From: Cristatella mucedo
Taxonomy: Eukaryota > Bryozoa > Phylactolaemata > Cristatellidae
Assembly: GCA_009760855.2 (NCBI GenBank)
Contig: WPIO01000221.1
Location: 223,501 to 287,500, forward strand
DNA length: 64,000 bases
Direction of reading: 5' to 3'
Numbering within the stretch: position 1 is the first letter of the stretch; every line of letters begins with the position of its first letter. The notes beneath the pieces were generated by a model. It was not told where the DNA came from. It was given only the letters and a program-made list of their open reading frames with translations, and did no database searches. The position numbers and the translations under genes were made by a program. Shown one piece after another: positions 45,535-56,400 of the stretch.

Positions 45535-47659
45535 CTACGGACCACCATCCTCCCTGCTGTCCTCTCTCAGTAGCCTGTGCCTGTCGGTATTGACCAAATG
45601 GTCGCCGCATCGATCGCCGGTTGTCGAAGCTGGGCTGCCGAGGCTCGTGTAAGCTGGTGGCAAAGAAACAGTAGCAGCCGCCCCAACGGTTCCTAGCACT
45701 GCCAACGTCTGACAGCACTGGCCGCTGCTAGATGCACAATGTGCCGAGTCGCCCGCTGTGCTAGCAGTGACTGCCGCCAACGGTTCGTCAGCTGCTGCAT
45801 CGGGGGCTACAGATGCGGCCCGGCACTGCACCGGCAACTCGTGATCAGAAGACGGGCCATCTGCAGCTGCATCAAGCCCCGCAGCCGCCGCCGGTGCTGC
45901 TGCCACAGAGACTGACACTTGCGGCAGCGGCTGGCTGGCACGGCACGAACATTGACGACAGCAGCTTGAGACGACAGCGATGGGCTCGGTGGACGAAGCA
46001 GTGGCGGCGGCTGCAGCAGCAGCGGCACTGCAGTGCATTGCAGCTGGTACGGGCAGGGCAACTGCAGGAGTGGAGCAGGCACGATTGCCTAGGCCGACCG
46101 GTGCGAGGTACGCAGAACAGCGTGGCTTGCTCGGGCCGGTCGGATGGCCAGCCACAGCGAGTGCAGGCTTGCAGCGCTGGCACTGGCAGCTGAGCGCGCC
46201 AGCAAGCTTCCACGGGCAGTGACTAGGCACATAAGTGCAGCAGGGGAGGCCCTGCGCAGCCGAGTACGAAGGCACCGCCGGGTACAAGCTGTCACTTCCG
46301 GCACCATAGACGAGCGACTGCTGCTCCTTAGGTGGCACGTACGGGGGCGGCGGGTCATCGCGCAGGTGCTGATAGTGCACAGTGAACCCGGCAGCTGGAC
46401 GGCCGTCGACACATCCTCCTGCATCGGAAGAATAAGGCACTTCCTCGCGTCGGCGCTGGAGTGCTGCAACAGACAATTGGCGGCCTGGCAGCCAACAGCA
46501 GCACCAGGCCGGCATGCCCTCACAATTAAAACCGGTAGCACACGTAACCTCAATCTCCGCAGAGAAAATATTTTGCCAGACAGTCCTTACAGGCTTGGAT
46601 ATCTTCCACTACTGGCCTAAGTACTGCCTTTTTCAAGGCATTTGCATTCAAGCTGGCTTGTTTCAGTATAGACAATGTCTTATCTTGTCAGGCATTTTGA
46701 AAATATAACACACAATTTGCCTGTTTGCTTGAAATATGGCCTCTCACCCGACTGTACAGCCCTTCATGCACAGATCCACTCAAGACAGTTAATAGGGACA
46801 AGCGAGGCCTCTTCGCATACTTGGCAGAACCAGCATGGACATATGGTTGCATAAGCACAAGAGCCAGAAAAAGCACACAACGTTCGGCTCTTGCTGGAAT
46901 GTATCGCATTGAAAAAGAATAAGATGCACAAAGAACCAGCTAAAAGGCATACGAAACATACCTTGCGGTACATTCATGAGAAACCGTCGATGTCTTCTCA
47001 ATTTATGCATGAAGAATACAATAAGCAGGAGAACCATCACACAGGTAAGCGTACTGGCCACAAGGCGTACCCCAGCTGTTGAGATCGTGTCATCTACAAT
47101 AGTATAGAATCACGGCTTACCGTAATCCGTGAGAATACTTTACGACCGCACCAAATCAGGCACCGAAGTGCAGACACAAAAACAGGAGACACATTCGCGA
47201 CCAAAATGAAGCTGCCTAGGCACTATGCTCGCCGCCCACTGGGTGCTCACTCATAAAGAACACGGTAGAGTTCCTGAAGTCAGAGCTCGAGCCGCTCTCG
47301 TCGGACAGGCAAGTAAATTCGCAGCAGGCATCCGGCACAATCTCGTAAGGATGGCAAGGTGGCAGGGCGCACGAAGCCGTCCGACACTGAGCCTTCATGC
47401 CACCAGTGCAGATACACTCCATGCACATGTCATCCCTCGATGGACGAAATCTGTGCCCATCCGATATTTGCAGGCCTTTCCAATCTTTGCACTTCTGCAT
47501 TATCGACTTTAATCTCTTTGCGGCGTAAAACAGATGAGTCAGCTGCTCACATGCTGTGAGCACATACCTGGAGCGGAAAAATCCTGCTCGTGCCTCAATC
47601 AACTCTAACTCGACTATCATAGCAGCAATACTTACTATGAAACCACAAAAGCACAACAT
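45535..47659 (-). CDS. DGCR2/IDD-like membrane protein: VWFC domain, one TM, PPPPY tail
   Basis: Exons 47659-47251, 47075-46962 and 46463-45535 join in phase (A|CT, then G|CA) to give 483 residues if the start is ATG 47659. Residues 57-117 form a von Willebrand C domain with all ten cysteines, including the CMECIC and CCEFTC clusters. A membrane segment follows (about 139-159, RLVASTLTCVMVLLLIVFFM) and then a basic stop-transfer HKLRRHRR. The 320-residue cytoplasmic part has DDPPPPY (210-216), alanine runs, many cysteines, and PPAY near the end. GVRLVAS before the membrane, MHKLRRHRR after it and DPPPPY match DGCR2 in order. The LDLa and C-type lectin domains of vertebrate DGCR2 are not seen. 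The 5' end is uncertain: a strong GTAAGT lies eight codons after ATG 47659, and an acceptor-like TAATGCAG precedes the VWFC segment. An ATG at 46515 lies in an intron and is not the start. Confidence 0.8.
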
Positions 47660-48440
47660 CCATGCAGTTCACACATATAAACTAACGAAGCACTTTCGCG
47701 CGGTTGAGCAGCGAGTGGAGATGAGTTAAGTTAACCAGACGAAAGCGAACATGACTTTGAGGGACAACAAACTAACAACGACTGTCTGGATACATCTTGG
47801 TGGCGTCACAGCGAAGCGTTCACTTGTAGAACCACAAATTAACCTAGGCCTGCGCTCCTGGGCCTATTTCATAACACCAAGTTATATTTCGTTTGGCTGG
47901 TCTGGCGCCTAGGCAACAAGCAGCTACGCAATAACTACCGATCACATAAGGAATGGCGAATCGCCGACATAAGCGGCACCGCCGCTCTCTAGAAAAAAAT
48001 GAGTGCGATCTTACTATGTTAAAAGTGACCAAATACTTCTTCACGCTTATCAAACGTCTTTGGAAACGAGCAGATCTTATCTGTGGGCGACACAATGTCT
48101 ACCCCGGATGTAGAAATTACCTTCTAGTCGTAAACAGTGTATAAGATCATAGAGTAACATTTGATAATATTTTTTAAATATAAATTTTATTATGAAGTTA
48201 ATTGTCCACTAGAAATTTAGTGGCATAGAAGAGTAGGCCACTAAAAACATAGATATACTAAATCGGGTACGGATTCGGTGGTAGGGGGAGGGAATTCCAT
48301 CGACTCATTCAAATGTCTAGTCTAGCTAGTCTAGTAGCTTTGAACCAGAAAATATACAAATTTAGCTCGCTGCAGATAAAATTTCCTTAATATATAGAGT
48401 ACCTTCACTCATTATGAGGCTGTGTTGGCTTTTTGCTGCA
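47660..48440. other. 5' flank of the DGCR2-like gene; small divergent ORF
   Basis: A 63-codon plus-strand frame runs from ATG 47953 to 48144, starting MANRRHKRHRRSLEKN with a basic N-terminus and KYFFTLIKRLW later. It could be a divergently transcribed small protein or first exon, but I do not recognise it. 48150-48440 is AT-rich with nothing recognised. Confidence 0.25.
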
Positions 48441-48442
48441 TA

Positions 48443-48615
48443 CAGTCAACGCCGCTTATAAGAATACGCTCGGGCCGGCAAATGGCCATTCTAATAGGCC
48501 GAGTATTCGCATGTGCGGAGTGGGACTATAGCTAGAGTAAATATGGGACGAGGAATTGCCATTCTCATAAGCGGAGTATTCCTCTATCCAATATTCTTAT
48601 ACGCTGGGTTGACTG
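48443..48615 (+). mobile_element. Pogo/Tigger-like MITE, complete (173 bp)
   Basis: Terminal inverted repeats CAGTCAACGCCGCTTATAAG and, on the other strand, CAGTCAACCCAGCGTATAAG, flanked by TA dinucleotides at 48441-48442 and 48616-48617. There is no coding sequence. The CAGT..TATAA ends with TA target duplication fit non-autonomous pogo/Tigger-type Tc1-mariner elements. Confidence 0.85.
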
Positions 48616-48969
48616 TATTCTAGTCCATATTTGTTACAAACCTAAGGAATGTAGGGCAAAGAGAAAACTCGACTGCAAAAAACATTTCGTCAGTTTTTTA
48701 AATCTTGTAGGCGATTCTAAGAAATTTTGGGATTTCATTCTAGAATATGTAACTCTTTTCAATCCAGTAAGTCAGGATTTTTAACAATTGACATTTTATT
48801 TTACAATACTTTCGCATGCAATACACAAAGTTGTTACAATCGTTTAACCACAATATCATCTAGGTTATGTACAACTTACACATAAGTCTTTCTCCATTTA
48901 GTCAAATTTATTCTTTTAAATTTCTTCCTAAACTTACTGCTATGTTCAGCAGCTGGGTTGTGGCGCTAC

Positions 48970-49342
48970 AGGCTCCAACAGTAATCGGCCATCAAGTTAC
49001 ATTCTAAAGCTCGAAATCTAGGTGTCATGTTCCAAAGTGACCTCTCGTTAGACGACCACATCAGCTCCACAATCAAGTCTGCCTACTTTCAGCTACATAA
49101 CACTGCTAAAATTCGGGCTTGTTTAGATAAGGATACCACGTCTAAGTTGGTCTATGCGTTCGTGACATCCCGTCTTGACTTCTGTAACTCACTGCTTGCT
49201 GGCCTACCGGCATGTGCAATCAGGCGATTACAGCTGGTGCAAAACTCCGCAGCTAGGCTTGTCTGTCGTGAGCGTCGCACTTGCCACATCCCACCACTTC
49301 TCGCCGACCTGAACTGGCTAACAGTCAAGCAACGAATCGCTT
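48970..49342 (+). mobile_element. LINE A fragment truncated at the array boundary
   Basis: ARNLGVMFQSDLSLDDHI-type reading, then [56 protein letters not shown] and LNWLTVKQRIA. Similarity stops at 49342, exactly where the tandem array begins. Nothing was recognised in 48618-48969. Confidence 0.88.
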
Positions 49343-49375
49343 AAGTTAGGGTAAAGTCTTTACATTTAGAAATAT

Positions 49376-49562
49376 TTAAAGAATGGAAAAATATCCTGCA
49401 AGGTATCTCTGAAACATTGGGCAAGTCACGGCTCCGTGCAAGTTCCGGTTCTGTTCACGGTTTATTTTCTCTCTCTCTTTCCGACGCCATTGGCAAGCAA
49501 AATCTAGGCTTTCACTTTTACGCGGACGACACTCAGTTGTACCTTCAGCTGGATCGGGTGAC
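49376..49562 (+). mobile_element. Array unit 1: LINE A reverse-transcriptase palm fragment
   Basis: Two frames show VPVLFTVYFLSLSD, then IGKQNLGFHFYADDTQLYL. The YADD catalytic box is intact, but the coding sequence stops being LINE-like about ten residues later (LDRVTKKSF). Equivalent positions are 53477, about 57600 and 61711 in the other units. Confidence 0.85.
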
Positions 49563-49676
49563 GAAAAAATCCTTCCCACGGACGTCCGCCATGGGCAGTT
49601 TCTCCATTGACTTTCCTCATCGCCCCGACATTTCTTCCTTGGATATTCCCTGCTGGGAAAGGACATTAGGCCCCCC

Positions 49677-49835
49677 AGGCGTAGGGCGTAGGGTTAGGGA
49701 TTTTAGGGTTAAAAATTTAGAGTTAAGGGTTTAATGTTTAGGATTTCCGTTTTAGTGTTGACTGTTTAGGGCTTATAGTTTAGGTTTCAATTTTAAGGCT
49801 GTAGGGTTTAATGTGTAGGGTTTAGGGTGTAGCAT
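49677..49835 (+). repeat. Array unit 1: degenerate telomere-like TTAGGG segment
   Basis: About 160 bp of variants such as GTAGGGTTAGGGATTTTAGG, GTTAAGGGTTTAATGTTTAG and GTAGGGTTTAGGGTGTAG, all on one strand. The animal telomere word TTAGGG and its TTTAGGG variant recur, mixed with point changes. It is repeated in each unit (about 53778, 57900 and 62010). Confidence 0.8.
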
Positions 49836-49859
49836 AGGATCAAGGGATTTAAATGATCA

Positions 49860-50142
49860 CGTATATATAGATATAGGCACATACACATATATACATATAA
49901 ATAAATATATGTATATATATTCTCAGTTACACATTCATCAACATAAGGGGAGATGACTGCAAAACATCAAAGTATAGTTGTTACGATTAGAATACTTAAA
50001 CAGACTTTGTTGTGCAAAGCTAACAAGGGAATATATCAAACAGACTTAGAAAAACGTGCAATTATTCTGACTTTATTTTCTGTCGATAGAACGTGAACGT
50101 CATTTGATCATGTGCAAATATAAAAAAGTATATATATATGTA

Positions 50143-50176
<34 letters not shown>
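49860..50176 (+). repeat. Array unit 1: AT-rich and (TG)n block
   Basis: ATATATAGATATAGGCACAT-type sequence, a short less repetitive stretch, then TATATATATGTATG and about 27 bp of TG. The block differs in length between units and carries most of the period variation. Units 2 and 4 have GTGAGTGTGTG interruptions that units 1 and 3 lack. Confidence 0.85.
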
Positions 50177-50177
<1 letters not shown>

Positions 50178-50319
50178 TCTTTGCTATGCATTCATTAATA
50201 CGAGGGGGAAGTTCTTTCCGTTGTAGGGAATGTCGTGGGAAGAGTTTCCGGAGACCACCAGGTTGGGATACATCTGGGGGAGGACAATGTCCAAGGTCGA
50301 AGCACCTAACTTTCGTTTT

Positions 50320-50690
50320 ATTCTCTCTAAGCCTTTGAGCGCGTCAAACTCTCTAAACTTCCTTGCTTCATCTGTTGATGACAATCGCACAAGGATGGCA
50401 GCAAATTTTCTTAAATTAAATGATGATAAAAGTATCTCACTTGTTAATGGAAAGCCATGCATGATTCCACGTTAGTAAGGCTAACCCTGAAAATCGGCTC
50501 ATTCAACATATCTCATGTTGAATTTGCCCGAAATCTAGGTGTCACGTTCCAAAGCGAGCTTTCGTTGGACTATAACGTCAGTTCCACAATCAAGTCTGCA
50601 TACTTTCACCGACACAACATTGCTAAAAGTCGTTTGTTCAGATGGGTTACCTCGTGAAAGTTGATTCATGCGTTTGTGATATCCCGTGTC
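50320..50690 (+). mobile_element. Array unit 1: LINE A RT, continuing after the interruption
   Basis: MAANFLKLNDDKSISLVNGK, then LKIGSFNISHVEFARNLGVT, LSLDYNVSSTIKSAYFHRHN and a VTS stop. This is the RT region that normally follows YADDTQLYL by about 40 residues, so the telomere-like and AT/TG material interrupts one LINE copy. Confidence 0.82.
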
Positions 50691-50699
50691 GACTTCTGT

Positions 50700-50965
50700 C
50701 ATCTGACGTATCTCCGTCTGTAACTCGACTATGCCATAACTACTATATGGGTGTTACGCAGAAGAGTCTTATATAGGGCACGCACAGCCGAAGATGCTTT
50801 CGGCATGCATTAGGTAGCCAATAGACTTCGTCTCACGCAACGAAGAGAGCGTGTAAAGCATAGGAGAGTCAGAAGAACTGTTGAGGTAGTGAGCAGTCTG
50901 TAAGTAGCAGCTCAGGATCACTGAAACGGATGAGCCATAGTTGGCAGCACAAGAGTATTTGTAAT
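50700..50965 (-). mobile_element. Array unit 1: LINE B 3' end inserted in reverse
   Basis: TATAGGGCACGCACAGCCGA, GCATTAGGTAGCCAATAGAC and CTCACGCAACGAAGAGAG align with 38700-38890 (LINE B, minus). LINE A resumes on the right, so LINE B inserted into LINE A before the array amplified. Confidence 0.75.
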
Positions 50966-51009
50966 TCGCTACTCGCTAACCTTCCGGAATGTGAAATCAA
51001 GAGCTTAAA

Positions 51010-51625
51010 ACTGGTGTGAAAATCGGGAGCTAGGCTTGTCTGTCGTGAGCGTCTCAGCCGCCACATCCCACTACTTCTAGAAGATCTGCACTGGCTTCCC
51101 GTCAAGCACCGGACCGACTTAAAGAATTTGTCACTTACCTTTAGGTTCCTTCATTTTTCAGTTTCACCCATGCTATCACATGTACTCCCCCAACAGGCCA
51201 AGCATCGTACAACCAGCTTTTGTGAAACCAACAATCTACCAAAATCTCGTACACGACTCATATCCTTCGTTGACCGTGAACTCAGTTGGTATGCACTCAA
51301 AGCACGGAGCTCACTCCCGCCTTACATCGCGACATTCCTGACTTGACCACATTTAAAAAGAAAGTAAAAAATCACTTAGCATTGACAGCATTTTGACTGT
51401 AGGTCCCAGCGATTCGTGTTGTATGTCCGTATGAGTGCCGACACAGTTGTGTGCTGCCAATAACCACACTTGCAAGCTGACCCTGTGCATGTTACCCCTA
51501 ATCATGTTTTTCATGGCGTGTATCGAGCTCGATACCACTCACCATTCAATCGTCTTTTCTTTGCAGCAAATCTGAACCATGTAGAAAGAGATTGAGTTCT
51601 CCGAAGGTGCTCTATCAAATTATTA
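51010..51625 (+). mobile_element. Array unit 1: LINE A C-terminus and 3' tail
   Basis: GARLVCRERLSRHIPLLLED-like reading, TFRFLHFSVSPMLSHVLPQQ, DRELSWYALKARSSLPPYI, LTTFKKKVKNHLALTAF in another frame, then the 3' UTR and AACCATGTAGAAAGAGATTG..TCTCCGAAGGTGCTC with an ATTATTAGTTATT tail. Confidence 0.82.
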
Positions 51626-51639
51626 GTTATTCATAATTG

Positions 51640-52345
51640 TCGGGTAGCTGAACGATTTTAGCCACGTTTCAGTCGTGGCGAGCCGGTCGATTCCTTTTTC
51701 AGAAATAAGGTCGCTCGTTGATAGTGGTTTATTGCAAATTGAGAGAAAACTTCATAGACAAACTTTAAGTTAGGCCGCCGGAGTTATACCAGACCTGACG
51801 ACCACTAAATTAGACTCATTAGCAACGACGCTTGTGGGGAGCGTGCAGAGAGGTTTTCTATAGTTCTAGGAATATGGAACGAGCTGGTACTGAGCTGGCA
51901 GTTCCACGTAACGAGCGGCATGTAGGCTGGCGGACCTGTCCACCGCTCGGGCTCCAACATGCTTTCCGTTTGTTAATGCTTGGCATCAGCAGTAACAGCT
52001 AGGGATGCATTGGATCTATTTTGAGGGAGCGATACTGTCGAACAAAAGTCAGAGTAGCTTTACACAGGAGGGAGTTGTAAATCGAGACCTGACATTCTAC
52101 GAGAAAGTAGCCTCCAATGAGGTTCCACAGATAAGCATTAAACAGATTTAGCACCGATACAGGTTCAATGGACAATGCAAACCTAATTTTAATAATTATA
52201 AAGTGGCTAGAATGAAATATGTAAAATTACTTTATACAGCTAAGGGATCGAACCGAATTTTCACCATGGCGCATTGACACGATGGAAAGGAAGCAATAAC
52301 CGTGAGTGTATATATGTTCGAATATTTTAAAAAATTTGTAAATAT
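51640..52345. repeat. Array unit 1: spacer of unknown origin
   Basis: About 700 bp with no similarity I can see to the LINE or SINE families and no long open frame. It is conserved nearly perfectly in units 2 and 3 and could hold unit-specific elements such as a promoter or origin, but nothing specific is recognised. Confidence 0.6.
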
Positions 52346-52349
52346 ATCG

Positions 52350-52960
52350 GAAGTAGAAAGGTCTCACGCTCAGGATGATGTCGTACCGCTAGTCGGAAGT
52401 GAGTTCCCGGTTTTTTGGGATCATACGAAGTAAAAGAACGGTATCTAAAGGATTTTAAGTGTGCACGAGATAAAGGTAAACAATTAGACTCCAACAAGCG
52501 TGTAGTACGACGCTGAGCCTGTGAGCAGGAGTCGATCGCAATGGTTGCCTGGAGTCAAATAATGAAGGGACCTAAACATGAGCTACAAAAACCTCGAAGT
52601 TGATCAGTTGCTTGACTTGTGGCTGGTGCAGCTCGGCGAGAAGTGGTGTGACGTGGCAACTGAGACGCTCATGACAGACAAACCTAGCTGCAGAGTTTGG
52701 CTCAAGGGGTATGCGCCCGATTGCACACGCCTGTGGACCAGCAAGCAGTGAGTTACAGAAATATCAAGACGGGATGTTAAACGTGCATGCATCAACTGAG
52801 ATGTGGTATCCCTGTTTAAAGATGGCCGATTTTGAGCAAACTTATTTAGCTGAAAGTAGGCGCATTTGATTTTTAGCTAACGTGGTCGTCTAAGAAGAGG
52901 TCACTTTGGAGCATGACACCTACATTTCGTGAAAATTCAAAAGAAGATATAAAGTCGGTG
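52350..52960 (-). mobile_element. Array unit 1: reverse LINE A fragment
   Basis: CTAGTCGGAAGTGAGTTCCC, TATCTAAAGGATTTTAAGTG, TTGCTTGACTTGTGGCTGGT and GACAGACAAACCTAGCTGCA match the minus-strand LINE A pattern of 980-1290. With the plus-strand LINE A at 51010-51625 it gives an inverted arrangement inside each unit. Confidence 0.8.
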
Positions 52961-53019
52961 CCCATGTTTTAGGGTTTGTGTTTACAATTTGTCAATCACA
53001 CTTTGTTTGTCTTAATTAG

Positions 53020-53301
53020 TTAGTATGTTGTATCCCCATTCAAACTAAAAAACCTGGCTGTCATCCCTGTGTGGATGTCGTCAATGAATGCAGCGAGGGA
53101 GTGCAGAGAGAGTTTGATTTGCTCGCCAGCACTAAATGCAGTGGTGAAGGCATCAGATGAGTTATCAAAGTGAATGTCGAAATCACCCATGATGACTACG
53201 GATTGATTTCTTGCACACAGAGTTGAAATGAGATTGGTGTAATCAACGATAAATGAGTATTTGGTATGTGGTTGGCGATTGACTGCTGTCACAATCAGCA
53301 T
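53020..53301 (-). mobile_element. Array unit 1: LINE endonuclease piece fused to RT piece
   Basis: One open minus-strand frame of 93 codons joins an endonuclease motif (SVVIMGDFDIHFDNSSDAF) to an RT segment (LAAFIDDIHTGMTARFFSLN) that lies several hundred residues downstream in an intact LINE. It is therefore an internally deleted copy. The frame is kept open in units 1-3. Confidence 0.75.
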
Positions 53302-53443
53302 CTTTTGCTAGTACAATGAAAACAATCGATTCGTAAGACTGCTTCGAGAATACAGCAAATGGCTGGAAGTTTGATTTCATGAACATAATAATAATTACTC
53401 TATCTCAAGTTTTCGTTCATCTAAGGGTGGAAAGAATAAGATG

Positions 53444-56400
53444 AAGTTAGGGTAAAGTCTTTACATTTAGAAATAATTAAAGAATGGAAAAATATCCTGC
53501 AAGGTACCTCTGAAACATTGGGCAAGTCACGGCTCCGTGCAAGTTCCGGTTCTGTTCACGGTTTATTTTCTCTCTCTCTTTCCGACGCCATTGGCAAGCA
53601 AAATCTAGGCTTTCACTTTTACGCGGACGACACTCAGTTGTACCTTCGGCTGGATCGGGTGACGAAAAAATCCTTCCCACGGACGTCCGCCATGGGCAGT
53701 TTCTCCATTGACTTTCCTCATCGCCCCGACATTTCTTCCTTGGATATTCCCTGCTGGGAAAGGACATTAGGCCCCCCAGGCGTAGGGCGTAGGGTTAGGG
53801 ATTTTAGGGTTAAAAATTTAGAGTTAAGGGTTTAATGTTTAGGATTTCCGTTTTAGTGTTGACTGTTTAGGGCTTATAGTTTAGGTTTCAATTTTAAGGC
53901 TGTAGGGTTTAATGTGTAGGGTTTAGGGTGTAGCATAGGATCAAGGGATTTAAATGATCACGTATATATAGATATAGGCACATACACATATATACATATA
54001 AATAAATATATGTATATATATTCTCAGTTACACATTCATCAACATAAGGGGAGATGACTGCAAAACATCAAAGTATAGTTGTTACGATTAGAATACTTAA
54101 ACAGACTTTGTTGTGCAAAGCTAACAAGGGAATATATCAAACAGACTTAGAAAAACGTGCAATTATTCTGACTTTATTTTCTGTCGATCGAACGTGAACG
54201 TCATTTGATCATGTGCAAATATAAAAAAAAGTATATATATATATATACGTGTGTGTGTGTGTGTGTGTGTGTGAGTGTGTGTGTGAGTGTGTGTGTGTGT
54301 ATTCTTTGCTATGCATTCATTAATACAAGGGGGAAGTTCTTTCCGTTGTAGGGAATGTCGTGGGAAGAGTTTCCGGAGACCACCAGGTTGGGATACATCT
54401 GGGGGAGGACAATGTCCAAGGTCGAAGCACCTAACTTTCGTTTTGTTCCCTCTAAGCTTTCGAGCACGTCAAACTCTCTAAACTTCCTTGCTTCATCTGT
54501 TAATGACGATCAAACATGGATGTCAGCGAATTTTCTTAAATTAAATGATGATAAAAGTATCTCACTTGTTAATGGAAAGCCATGCATGATTCCACGTTAG
54601 TAAGGCTAACCCTGAAAATCGGCTCATTCAACATATCTCATGTTGAATTTGCCCGAAATCTAGGTGTCACGTTCCAAAGCGAGCTTTCGTTGGACTATAA
54701 CGTCAGTTCCACAATCAAGTCTGCATACTTTCACCGACACAACATTGCTAAAAGTCGTTTGTTCAGATGGGTTACCTCGTGAAAGTTGATTCATGCGTTT
54801 GTGATATCCCGTGTCGACTTCTGTCATCTGACGTATCTCCGTCTGTAACTCGACTATGCCATAACTACTATATGGGTGTTACGCAGAAGAGTCTTATATA
54901 GGGCACGCACAGCCGAAGATGCTTTCGGCATGCATTAGGTAGCCAATAGACTTCGTCTCACGCAACGAAGAGAGCGTGTAAAGCATAGGAGAGTCAGAAG
55001 AACTGTTGAGGTAGTGAGCAGTCTGTAAGTAGCAGCTCAGGATCACTGAAACGGATAAGCCATAGTTGGCAGCACAAGAGTATTTGTAATTCGCTACTCG
55101 CTAACCTTCCGGAATGTGAAATCAAGAGCTTAAAACTGATGTGAAAATCGGGAGCTAGGCTTGTCTGTCGTGAGCGTCTCAGCCGCCACATCCCACTACT
55201 TCTAGTAGATCTGCACTGGCTTCCCGTCAAGCACCGGACCGACTTAAAGAATTTGTCACTTACCTTTAGGTTCCTTCATTTTTCAGTTTCACCCATGCTA
55301 TCACGTGTACTCCCCCAACAGGCCAAGCATCGTACAACCAGCTTTTGTGAAACCAACAATCTACCAAAATGTCGTACACGACTCATATCCTTCTTTGACC
55401 ATGAACTCAGTTGGTATGCACTCAAAGCACGGAGCTCACTCCCGCCTTACATCGCGACATTCCTGACTTGACCACATTTAAAAAGAAAGTAAAAAATCAC
55501 TTAGCATTGACAGCATTTTGACTGTAGGTCCCAGCGATTCGTGTTGTATGTCCGTATGAGTGCCGACACAGTTGTGTGCTGCCAATAACCACACTTGCAA
55601 GCTGACCCTGTGCATGTTACCCCTAATCATGTTTTTCATGGCGTGTATCGAGCTCGATACCACTCACCATTCAATCGTCTTTTCTTTGCAGCAAATCTGA
55701 ACCATGTAGAAAGAGATTGAGTTCTCCGAAGGTGCTCTATCAAATTATTAGTTATTCATAATTGTCGGGTAGCTGAACGATTTTAGCCACGTTTCAGTCG
55801 TGGCGAGCCGGTCGATTCCTTTTTCAGAAATAAGGTCGCTCGTTGATAGTGGTTTATTGCAAATTGAGAGAAAACTTCATAGACAAACTTTAAGTTAGGC
55901 CGCCGGAGTTATACCAGACCTGACGACCACTAAATTAGACTCATTAGCAACGACGCTTGTGGGGAGCGTGCAGAGAGGTTTTCTATAGTTCTAGGAATAT
56001 GGAACGAGCTGGTACTGAGCTGGCAGTTCCACGTAACGAGCGGCATGTAGGCTGGCGGACCTGTCCACCGCTCGGGCTCCAACATGCTTTCCGTTTGTTA
56101 ATGCTTGGCATCAGCAGTAACAGCTAGGGATGCATTGGATCTATTTTGAGGGAGCGATACTGTCGAACAAAAGTCAGAGTAGCTTTACACAGGAGGGAGT
56201 TGTAAATCGAGACCTGACATTCTACGAGAAAGTAGCCTCCAATGAGGTTCCACAGATAAGCATTAAACAGATTTAGCACCGATACAGGTTCAATGGACAA
56301 TGCAAACCTAATTTTAATAATTATAAAGTGGCTAGAATGAAATATGTAAAATTACTTTATACAGCTAAGGGATCGAACCGAATTTTCACCATGGCGCATT

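Noticed and set aside
45535-46515. 326-residue minus-strand protein starting at 46515
   Set aside because: The first 17 residues come from intron sequence before the acceptor at 46464. The exon joins the membrane-segment exon in phase.
49376-49734. Functional reverse-transcriptase gene in the array (YADD intact)
   Set aside because: The frame leaves LINE similarity soon after YADD, and the rest of the RT is split by telomere-like and AT/TG sequence in all units.
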